From Larix kaempferi (taxonomy: Eukaryota > Streptophyta > Pinopsida > Pinales > Pinaceae), in the NCBI GenBank assembly GCA_027924585.1, contig BSBM01000319.1, forward strand, positions 6,229,001 to 6,293,000: 64,000 bases of DNA, written 5' to 3'. The notes beneath the pieces were generated by a model. It was given only the letters and a program-made list of their open reading frames with translations. It was not told the DNA's origin and did not search any database. Below, piece after piece: positions 1-9,012 of this stretch; within the stretch, counting starts at the first letter, position 1; each line of letters starts with the position of its first letter. A program made the translations under genes and the position numbers.

Positions 1-353
1 ATTTGTTTGTTTAAATAAAATTGTTCAATGATGTATATGCTCATGTTCCTAGACTTAGGATATGTATTGTGCATATTAGAATAGTTGCATTGATGAACAG
101 TATACTACTAATATACATGGGTAAGTGGCCTATGGCACTGTACAACATTCCATTGCTACTTATCTAGAATGAAACCTCTTTGCTGACATGTTGGGAGTTG
201 TGCACACTCTTAACAATGTTCTGGTAGAGATTGGAAGGCATCTAGAAAGTTATGGGATATGGATAAATGTTGTATTGAAGCATTGGCTAAAATAATTGCA
301 TGACTGTATGACATATTTCTTTATGTGTAAGAATTTGTTCTGAAAATTATGAG
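1..353. other. No gene recognised; AT-rich sequence upstream of copia pol remnant
   Basis: No reading frame or family motif can be supported here. It directly precedes the first recognisable copia pol codons at about 390. It may be a degraded internal part of the same element or unrelated filler. The element's 5' LTR is not in the window. Confidence 0.4.
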
Positions 354-1760
354 ATGTTTCTAATCATGCAATTTAACTTGTTGTGTAGGAAAGATCGTAT
401 GCCATCTCCTACAAAAGAAGAACTACAACATTTGTTCAGCAAAGATATTGAAGTTCCCAGGATCTGGGATGAAGAAATGGAATGCCATGATCCGTCGATC
501 ATGAAGAATGATGTTTGGGATGTAGTCCCAAGATGTGAAGGGAAGTTTTGTTATGACTGCCAAATGGATCTATCAGATCAAGCATGTTGCAGATGGCAGC
601 ATTGAGAAATATAAAAGTGATGAAATAGAAGATGCACCAGATGGATTTCAAAGACAGCACGGTGTAGTCATATATGTGTGCAGAACTTGGTATGATAGGA
701 TAAATAGCTTTCTATCCAGTTTGGGCTTTACCAAGAGTAAAGCGAATTCCAACCTTTACTGTAAGGTTGAGGAAGGCAATCCAGTGATACTACTTTTGTA
801 TGCGGATAACCTGCTTGTTACAGGTGAAGATAGATTGATTACCGACATGCAGCGGAAGCTTACTGCCGAGTTCGAGATGAAGAACTTGGGGATGATGCAC
901 TATTTGTTTTTGGCATGGAGGTGTAGCAGAATGATGGAATCTTCCTTGGACAAGGGAAGTATGCAATAGAGATCCTGAAGAGGTTCGGGATGATGGATTG
1001 CAAGGCCATGGCCACACCTATGGCATTGAATCTGAAGCTTCTTTGTGATGCTTCATCTGATCCAGTTGATGTCTCTATGTATCATCAGATGATTGGGTCC
1101 TTGATGTACCTGACGAACACGAGACCAGACATTTGCTTTGCTGTGAACACATTGAGCCATTTCCTGATGGATTCGAGAAGTGTTCACCTGGTTGCTGTAA
1201 AGCATGTTCTAAGGTACCTGAAGGGTACAGTGGATTGTGGGCTCAAGTATAAAGTGAATCAAAAGTTTAACCTGCAAGGTTATGTTGATTCATATTGGGC
1301 TGGCAGTGCTGCAGATAGGAAGAGCACATCTGGGTGCTGCTTCAGTATGGGATCAGGTGTGATCTCTTGGTTTAGTAGGAAGCAGTCCTGCGTAGCACTG
1401 AGTACAGCTGAGGCAGAGTATGTTGCAGCCTGTTCAACTAGTTGTGAGGTAGTATGGCTACGGAAGCTACTGTCTGAGTTATTTGATCTCCTGTTGGATG
1501 CTACTGGTATCTTCTATGATAACCAGAGTTGTGTGAAGCTATCCGAGAACCCAATGTTTCATGACAGGTCGAAACACATAGAGATCAAATATCACTATAT
1601 CAGGGATATGGTGCAGAGAGGAGCCATGAAGCTCCTATATGTTGCGATGGACGAGCAGATTGCAGATGTGCCGACGAAGCCACTAGCCAGGGTGAAGTTC
1701 GAGTACTTCAGAGAGAGGCTTGGTGTTCTTCAGATCGAGGACACTTCGAGGAAGAAGTGA
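354..1760 (+). pseudogene. Ty1/copia pol remnant: reverse transcriptase and RNase H
   Basis: This is the C-terminal part of a copia polyprotein. Three overlapping frames carry it: the RT N-terminal block (NDVWDVVPR, about 505-540), then KWIYQIKHVADGSIEKYK (about 547-610), then RT thumb and RNase H (KSTSGCC, ALSTAEAEY, DRSKHIEI; 990-1760). Compared with the family, RT lacks a block of roughly 70 residues after EKYK, including the palm region with the first catalytic aspartate. It also lacks about 14 residues between VCR and TWYDR. The YVDD catalytic box reads YADN. Frameshifts lie near 540 and 910. RNase H is nearly complete in one frame to the stop at 1760. The enzyme cannot be functional, so the copy would have depended on others. 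The copia assignment is firm; the sublineage is uncertain. Confidence 0.9.
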
Positions 1761-1869
1761 TGGACACATTTGCTGAAGTCATTCCAAGCATGTTGGAAGG
1801 GGGATCCTTCACATGGCTGTGGATGTAAGCATTGGATGATGAGCATCAGGATGATGTTCTGGTTTCTGC

Positions 1870-2290
1870 TTGGATATGATCAGTGGGATCATTATATGTA
1901 TATATGTATGCATCATGTTGGATGCTGGATATGATCAGTTGGATCATGTGTATGTATTTTGTATATGCATCATGTTGGATGTTGGATATGATCAGTTGGA
2001 TCATTTATGTATGTATGCATCATCTTGGATGCTGGATATGATCAGTTGGATCATTTATGTATGTACGCATCATATTGAATGCTGATGGATACATTGTGTG
2101 GATCATGTATCTTTGTATGATCAGGTAGATCATGTATGCTGATGGATACATTGTGTGGATCATGTATCTTTGTATGATCAGGTAGATCATGTATGATTGA
2201 TGGATACATTGTGTGGATCATGTATCTATGTATGTATCAGGTGGATACATGGTGTGCATCAGATGGATGCATTGTATGATCAGGATGATC
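1870..2290 (+). repeat. Minisatellite block 1 in the copia 3' tail
   Basis: Units of about 50-60 bp built on GATATGATCAGTTGGATCAT occur four times (about 1874-2080). Then a 57-bp unit (GATGGATACATTGTGTGGAT and following) occurs about three times (2080-2240). The block lies between the RNase H stop and the 3' LTR. Short motifs GATCA and TGATC recur throughout. Confidence 0.8.
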
Positions 2291-2409
2291 GTGGATGACA
2301 AGCTTCTCCAGATGACATGCAGCAGGATGTTGCAGTGATGATGATCAGGATGATCATGTGTACATCAGGATGATGTTTGATGAGTATCAGATGATACTTT
2401 GTGGCCGTG

Positions 2410-3030
2410 GATCAGGTTGTGCAGATGAGCATGTAATTCGGTGCTTTGGGAGATTTGCAGATAGTCTTTCGAGGTTTTTCCTATGGCATGTAATTCGGTT
2501 CCCTGGGATATCTGGCAAATGCTCTTTCGAGGTTTTGCTCTGGAAGGACATGTAATTTGGTGCCCTGGGAGATCTACAGATAGTCTTTCGAGGTTTTGCC
2601 TATGGCATGTAATTCGGTGCCCTGGGATATCTGGCAGATGCTCTTGCGAGGTTTTGTCCTATGGCATGTAATTTGGGCCCTGTGAGATTTCAGGTCGAAG
2701 TTGTGTACCCGTAACATCCTGAGATGCTCTTTCGAGGTTTTTCCATGACCACATGTAATTTGTGCCTTGGGAGATTTCAGGTCGGAGTTGTGTACCCGTA
2801 ACATCCTGAGATGCTCTTGCTAGGTTTTGTGGTGGACCACATGTAATTTGTGCCCTGGGAGATTTCAGGTCGGAGTTGTGTACCCGTAACATCCTGAGAT
2901 GCTCTTTCGAGGTTTTGTGGTGGGGTCACATGTAATAGCGCCCTGGGAGATCCTACTGGTCGGAGTTGTGTACCCGTAACATCCTGGGATGCTCTTTCGA
3001 GGTTTTGTGATGCACGTAATAAGTCCTGAG
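2410..3030 (+). repeat. Minisatellite block 2 in the copia 3' tail
   Basis: Eight repeats are marked by CTTTCGAGGTTTT or close variants at about 2466, 2522, 2586, 2644, 2729, 2813, 2903 and 2995. The period changes from about 56-64 bp to about 84-92 bp, because later units gain the segment GTTGTGTACCCGTAACATCC. The open frames across it are by-products of the repeat. Confidence 0.85.
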
Positions 3031-3258
3031 GATTCCACAGTATGGCCAGTGATGATGAAGACCTGCAGGTGGTGGGCCTACATCCAGTATGAAAAAGGAC
3101 TGGCTCTGTAGAACTTCCTATGACGAGTAGATTAAGAGATTGATTGAGATAGCAGCAGTAGTGACGATGATGATGACTCGATGACGATTATCCAGTGACG
3201 ATGATCCAGAGAAGATGACTTGTGCTAGAAGAACTGTGCTGAGAAATACCTTCCTAGT

Positions 3259-3268
3259 TAAGAGGGAG
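3259..3268 (+). other. Polypurine tract of the copia element
   Basis: The sequence TAAGAGGGAG lies immediately before the TGTTGATG that opens the 3' LTR, the usual place and composition for a copia plus-strand primer. Confidence 0.8.
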
Positions 3269-3907
3269 TGTTGATGAATATGTAACTTCGGAATGTATTT
3301 CACATATATGTATATTGTATTCCTATAGAGATGGTATTATTCCTCTATAAGGAAGTGTCGTCATTTATATTGTCAGTGTCGTAACTTATACTTGATGGGT
3401 TATTAGACCACCTTGTTTGGGGTCGGCCCTGTATAAGTCATGTGGGTCAAAGGGTTATTAGACCACCCTATTGGGGGTCGGCCATGTGGGTCAAAGGGTT
3501 ATTAGACCACCCTATTGGGGGTCGGCCCAGTCAGCATTATGTTATGTGGTTAAGTTTGAGCCTACATGAGTTAGGTAAAAAGGCAAGTCAAGTCAAGTAT
3601 AAATAGAGTGCGGGAGGCACTCTATTTACTCACTCACTTCTCACACATGCACTCAAGGAGGAGTGGTGCACTTATGGAGGAGGAGGATCTGCTGCTAGGT
3701 TATGGCTATATCTCTTGGTTGGTTGTATCATTGCTCTATCTATCTCTGAGGAAGTTATTGGGGTTTTTCACCTTTATGGTTTTCCCCAAGTAAATCTTTG
3801 TGTCTCTTGTGTGCTTGCATTATTGTCTCCATGATTGATATGCTATACATGTTGTTCTCTCAGTTAAGATCCTAGATCAGATTGAAGTAAATTCAGAAAA
3901 TTTAACA
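3269..3907 (+). mobile_element. 3' LTR of the copia element
   Basis: It starts TGTTGATGAATATG after the polypurine tract and ends AATTTAACA, giving TG...CA ends and a length of 639 bp. A 44-55 bp segment (TTATTAGACCACC...GGGGTCGGCC) is repeated three times at about 3399-3530. A TATA box lies at 3598. The bases after 3907 resume an hAT transposase frame, so the LTR edge is an insertion boundary. The matching 5' LTR and target duplication (expected to begin GGGTG) lie left of the window. Confidence 0.85.
3598..3606 (+). promoter_or_regulatory. TATA box in the copia LTR
   Basis: TATAAATAG lies about 310 bp before the LTR end, followed by a pyrimidine-rich ACTCACTCACTTCTCACAC stretch typical of a plant transcription start region. 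Confidence 0.65.
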
Positions 3908-4978
3908 GGGTGCCTCCTCATTAGCAACTTGCCAATAACAACATAATTAGTTGCATGATCTATATGATTTTCACAACATGTTGCAAACCAATCTCTCAAA
4001 TGACCCCATCCATCAATTCATACAACAATGTTGCATCAACATATTTAATAAACATTGTATCCCTAAAAAATGTTCCAAAAGATTAAGAAGGGTACAACAC
4101 TTTCCATCTGTACAACCATCGAACATCGTCGAGCATCTAATGGACCCCCATGAATTCTTTAGGTCATCCAATCTAATATTGATGTCATTATTTTCCACTT
4201 GCAAAATTGGCCCCTGCAACTCCTCGTATGTAGGGCACTTATACCTTGGGTCAACAATAGCAATAACATCACACATTAACTAAAAAAATGGATTGGTCTT
4301 TATGATGTTCAAAGATATGTCACTTTAGAAAAGACACCTCCCCACAACCTTGTTTTCTTCTTGCTTTTTCTTTTTTTTAACCACTAATTGGATGGAAGGT
4401 TGTGCCGCAACAAAGAAAGGTGAGGTCCTCATGGAACGTGAATCCTTGGAGTCCCTCTTACTACCTTGAGTCCCAGATCTGCCTATGGTTCTTAAGGATC
4501 TATCTTTAGAAAAGACACCTCCCCACAACCTTGTTTGCTTCTTGCTTTTCTTTTTTTTAACCACTAATTGGATGGAAGGTTGTGCCGCAACAAAGAAAGG
4601 TGAGGTCCTCATGGAACGTGAATCCTTGCAATCCCTCTTACTACCTTGAGTCCCAGATCTGCCTATGGTTCTTAAGGATCTAGTCACTACACCAATAACA
4701 AGTTCAACTTTGGTTGTGATTGGATCTTCCCTCTTTTTATCCTTTTCATAAATAGCATCATGGGCAATCCACATAATATGCGGGATTAATGCACTACAAA
4801 TACCAACATCATGCACTCGGATTTTAGCCAAGTGGTACTTCAACCAATTAATCCCTCTTGCCATTTGTTGGCAACATAATTTACAAGACAAATCTATGTC
4901 AGTTTGTCCCATCTTCAACTTCACCATACTACCAAAATGGCTCCAAAGGCTTTGACGTATTAGCAAGCCAATGACCAA
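3908..4978 (-). pseudogene. hAT transposase fragment (BED finger and start of DUF659), cut by the copia LTR
   Basis: Read from 4978 downward, the frame shows a BED-type zinc finger (CKLCCQQMARGINWLKYHLA), a basic linker, then the conserved lead into DUF659 (DVIAIVDPRYKCPTYEEL, then DGCTDGK, equivalent to the DGWTD motif). Two in-frame stops at about 4325 and 4291 separate the parts. The coding signal then degrades but stays alignable (LQHVVK, GKLLMRRH) to position 3908, where the copia LTR begins. The rest of the gene should lie beyond the copia 5' end, outside the window. A 180-bp internal duplication is present. It is a different subfamily from the hAT copies at 8-29 kb. Confidence 0.85.
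4320..4680 (-). repeat. 180-bp tandem duplication inside the hAT gene
   Basis: Positions 4320-4500 and 4501-4680 are near-identical. They encode the linker segment RSLRTIGRSGTQGSKRD and the following lysine run twice. The duplication keeps frame apart from a 1-nt length difference at one edge. Confidence 0.9.
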
Positions 4979-5217
4979 CTTCCAAGTTCAAACCTAAGGC
5001 AAAAGAAAAGAAAAAAATGAACATCAAGCATATCTAGTTAAAAAAAACAAAAAAACAACATGTTTAGTAAAAAACAGACCTTTAAATTGTTCTATGAGCC
5101 ATGAAAAATAATAATATGAGGCAAGTGAAGTGGACTTTGAAAACCCTACATAAATCTAGCAAAAAACGTTAAGAAAGAGAAATGTGAAGAAATGCATGAG
5201 AACTGAAAATATAAACA
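4979..5217. other. AT-rich 5' flank of the hAT gene, nothing further recognised
   Basis: A and T runs and no codons matching a known family. The sequence leads up to the 8-bp target duplication at 5218. Confidence 0.4.
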
Positions 5218-5225
5218 CCATAGGC

Positions 5226-6334
5226 CAATGTTTTAAAACTCATAACTAGACTTTGAACTGACCGAGGGTCAACTCGGCTCGGAACTGAAACCGACAATGG
5301 CTCAAAGTAGTTTGATTTTAATGACTTGGACTACTAAGAAATACATAAAATCTTACAATTTTGATGAAAAAAATATATTAGAGATTCCAAGCTATGATTC
5401 CAAACCATTAGAGACAAAATCGGCAATGTCTACTCATGTATATACCATGTAAGGGTGAATATATCAAAATGGCACCTAGTGCAATACATATCTGAATCAA
5501 AATTGAAAATACATAATCATCAAAATCATTGCCTATATTGGGATCCTATTCATCAATAACACCCTGTCCCCCACTCCTCTAAGCTCTAGTCCTTGCCTCT
5601 ACCTCAAATCTCGAAGTTGATCCTCCAAAGACATTAGTCAACATCCTACGATTTTGATGAAACTTCCTAATCCAAGCGTTAAAATAAGGTACAAAAAGCT
5701 TTCCATGCTTAATAAGTGATTTTTCTTGAATGAATGATACATTTTTATTAGGGTCATGTCGGAGGAGTTCAATCAACTTCAGCGATCAGGTATTAACACT
5801 ACCAACATCAAGGTACATAAAATTTTAATGTGGTTGATTAAATTCCAATTCCTTACACTCATACATGATAGAATCCAATGGAAACGTTGCAATTCTGAAA
5901 TCTTGAAAACTATTAATTCTATTTAATTCTATATGGGATCTAAAATTCTATTTTTTGCATATGAAATCTGATGAGGTTGTAACTACTCTTAAACATCCTC
6001 AAACAATTAATGGTAATGTTAAATATTGAAGTAAAATGATAGAAAATGAAAAATAAAGAGAATGTCACTTTTACTTTAAGAATTTAACATTACCATTTAG
6101 TATTACTGACTTCAATGTCACTTGTACAACACTGGTCAAATTCTTTTAAAAAAACTCTATGTCTAGCCTCCACGCATGCGCCCTAAGCAGACTTGGATTA
6201 ACTCGATTGGTTCAAGCTAGTTCATTATTGAACTGGCCTCTAGGCCAAATTTTCTCTCGGCTTGGTGTGAATGAGGATTAGACTGATTAACTTGACCAAT
6301 TTCGATTCCGAGTTGACCGGTTTTTAAAACATTG
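5226..6334. mobile_element. Non-autonomous hAT-type DNA transposon with 8-bp TSD
   Basis: Both ends share the inverted terminal sequence CAATGTTTTAAAA (left at 5226, right complement ending at 6334). The element is flanked by perfect copies of CCATAGGC at 5218-5225 and 6335-6342. An 8-bp duplication is the mark of the hAT superfamily. Subterminal stretches on both sides carry related GACC and CAACTCGG motifs in opposite orientation. No transposase motif is seen in its 1,109 bp. One reverse frame of 65 codons at 5579-5776 (FNAWIRKFHQNRR) could be a captured fragment, but I do not recognise it. It would need a transposase in trans. Confidence 0.85.
6009..6097. repeat. Perfect 16-bp inverted repeat (hairpin) inside the non-autonomous hAT
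   Basis: AATGGTAATGTTAAAT at 6009-6024 is exactly complementary to ATTTAACATTACCATT at 6082-6097. The inner bases (GAAGTAAAA and TTTTACTTT) extend the stem imperfectly. It may be a tiny inverted-repeat element nested in the larger one. Confidence 0.75.
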
Positions 6335-6342
6335 CCATAGGC

Positions 6343-7411
6343 TAGCAATTAATGCATACTCCACTACAAAAATGTTTAATGGTGATGAGAACAATGATTT
6401 GGCCAACCTAAACCTGATTTGTTGATGATGGTAATCTCATTCTCGGGATCTACAAACACAAATGACCCCCTTAAAAAATTTCTTTAAGACGAGATGCCTA
6501 AAATTGCCTCAACCCATTTTTTCTATCATGGTGCAGTTTCTAGGATAATTTTCCCCTTTAAAAAGAATGCAATCCAAATTTTAAAAAAAAAAACACTATC
6601 TTTTGTGTGGAGAGAAGCGAGGTGCTCTACATCCGAGTATGAGGAGATGTTATAATGCATAATGTTGTGTAACTTTAACATGCGGTTACCATAAAAAAAG
6701 TAGACTTTTTTCAAAATAGATTTCACCTGCCATGTTGGCTAAAACTCTATGGTGTAATGTTTTCTAGCTTGAATTGGTGATTGGCTTTTAAAAAATTATA
6801 AATTTAAATTTACTAAAAATATGATAATTTAATTTTTAATTTTTCAAATTCAATGATTAATTTAAAATTTAATAAAAACATTGTAAATACCTATTTTAAA
6901 AACATACTCAACGTTATTTACATGTCAGCTTACACAATTACAAGCATCTCTACTATTATATCATATCAAACCCCTTCATTACAAATTAGGAACAACCCAC
7001 ATCATCAGGGGCAAGGTGCATTCCTTGAGAGGTTTTGTTGTGTCATCTCGCGCTTAGGTGTAGGATAGATGCACCCAACATGAGCCGCTGATGTAAGTCA
7101 TGCACCATGTCTTAAATACCTAAACCCAAGGAATACGTGCATGCACGTTAGTCACTTGGTTAAAATTTAACACCAAAGTTACATGACTCTATCGTGGCAA
7201 TAACTTAGTAAACCCAAAATAAAAAATCAACTTAGAAAAACAACGATACTAAAATAGATGAACTAATTAAAAATCAACATTCATACCTTCACCCCTTAGC
7301 AGGATAGGTGTCGCCCTTCAGGAGGGTGGGTGTAGTAGTGTATACACCTTCACCCTAAAAAGGGTGGGTGTATATGTAGTTTACATGTTCTGAAGGTGTT
7401 TCTCTTTCAGC
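6343..7411. other. AT-rich spacer, no gene recognised
   Basis: No supported coding signal. A short inverted motif (CTTCACCCT...AGGGTGGGTG) occurs around 7290-7370. A pyrimidine tract ending in CAG at 7410 could be a splice acceptor for the fragment that follows. Confidence 0.4.
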
Positions 7412-7690
7412 ATGGCACGCTTCAGCAAATCCCTACAATCATGCTGATCATGGAGGAGGCACAACAGTGATGATAATGTTGCGGCGCGGAACAATGAGCA
7501 GGTTCTGCAGCAGCAGTTCCTGCAAGAGTCTTCAAACCTTCATGGCACATTCAAAAGAGCAATGAGGGAACAACAGTGGTTGTATAATAATGGAGCAATT
7601 ATAGAGAAGTTGAGGGCACACACATGTGCCAACCTCAGTCTTTTCCAGATTAGGCTGCTGTCTAGAATTAGTAGACTGGATTTAGTTTAG
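7412..7690 (+). other. Possible exon fragment of unknown function
   Basis: After TCTCTTTCAG, a frame begins MARFSKSLQSC. It has one TGA at 7445 and then runs 80 codons (QQQFLQESSNLHG, REQQWLYNNGAIIEKL) to a TAG at 7688. The composition looks protein-like (glutamine- and leucine-rich, possibly helical) and the upstream acceptor-like tract is suggestive. I do not recognise a family, and it may be chance. Confidence 0.25.
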
Positions 7691-8159
7691 ATATAGAAGT
7701 TGCTTTTCTATTTTTAGTTTGCTATTCCAGTTTTAGGAAAAGTGCTTTAATTAAGTGCATTTCCAATTTTTTAAGGAGATGTTGATCATGGTTTGGAATT
7801 CTTCGGTTAAGGCTCATATTTCGAGGTTGTCAGTGTGCTCCAGTGCAAGTGCCTAGGGTGCTCTAGTGCAAGTTTCCTAGGGTTAAGTTACAACTCAGTA
7901 TGAGGGAGAAGTGTAATTCCGTGTTCAACATGGAGTTGACATGACACTTTAATAAAATATTAAAATATTAAGTAAACAAAATTTTACAATGTTGATGCTA
8001 TATATAGCTCTGTTACCAACATCGGCAATATATCGTCGATGTCACGATATATCGTGATATATTCTTAGCGGCGATATTATCGGGAAAATTCGCCAAAAAT
8101 ATCGTGGCAATTTTTAGGACGATATCTCACGATTTTTTCGCAATTTTTGGGAAAAATAT

Positions 8160-8976
8160 TGCAAGTCGATGGGGCAAACATCGCTAGCCGCCCGCGGGTT
8201 TAAAACTCCGTTTAAGGTTTTTTTGGATTTTTTTTTGTTCTTCATAACTCGTGAGAGAGATGCTACTACTGCATTTGGAGGCCTGAGTTACTGCTGGAGG
8301 AGACGACAATCATCATGTGGAGGAGGAGGCTCGAGCTCCTGCTATTGGTGTTTGAAGTCGGAAGCCCGAGCTTCTGCTAAAGGAGACGTTGGTCATCACG
8401 TGGAGGAGGAGGCCCGGTCAACACGTGAAGGAGGAGGCTTGTGGAAGTTGGAACGCTATTGTGTGCGGCTATGAGCTCAAGGTAAGTCCTGTCCCTTCTG
8501 TGCGGCTACGCCCTCCAAGTTCCAAACTTCCAACAGTGCCTTAGGATTAAGGGCCAAGGCATCAAGCTTAAATTTTAAATTTAGTTTAAAGTTTTAAAAA
8601 CTTAAACCCTAAACTTAAAGGTTTAAACTTTAAAGCCTTAAAAATTAAAATTCTCCAATGAATATGAGGTTGTTACAGACTTATAGTGTTATGCTAATAT
8701 GCAAAGCAGCAACAAGCAATTTCTATGAAAAATTTGAGGTTTAATAATTATTAATTATAAATTAATTTTCATTTTTTAAGTTTTATGATTATCATTTTTT
8801 TTAGGATTTTATTAATTAATTTTCACAAACTCACAGTGGCATGGAACCAATGATTCAAATTTCAAGTGGCTATTTGAAATTGGAAAACCTTAAAAAAAAA
8901 CATCATTTAAAGTTCATTTAAAGTTCATTTACAGGTTCAAAGTTTATGCTAAAAATCATTTTTTTTTATGTTGCAG
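8160..8976 (+). other. Leader exon and first intron of hAT copy A
   Basis: GC-rich sequence with two copies of a GGAGACG...CACGTGGAGGAGGAGG segment (about 8290-8420) ends in a consensus donor, CTCAAG/GTAAGT, at 8481/8482. An acceptor TTGCAG/G follows at 8976/8977, just before the translation start. The leader's open frame (8169-8474) has no recognisable domain and I treat it as non-coding. Confidence 0.5.
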
Positions 8977-9012
8977 GTTCAAAGTTCAAAACTACTTTAC
9001 AAAGCTGCAAAC

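Noticed and set aside
2358-2892. Overlapping open frames on both strands
   Set aside because: Minisatellite by-products with no coding character.
8169-8474. 101-codon frame in the hAT leader as an N-terminal coding exon
   Set aside because: The transposase has its own ATG after the intron acceptor, and the leader frame is repetitive and not present in copy B.
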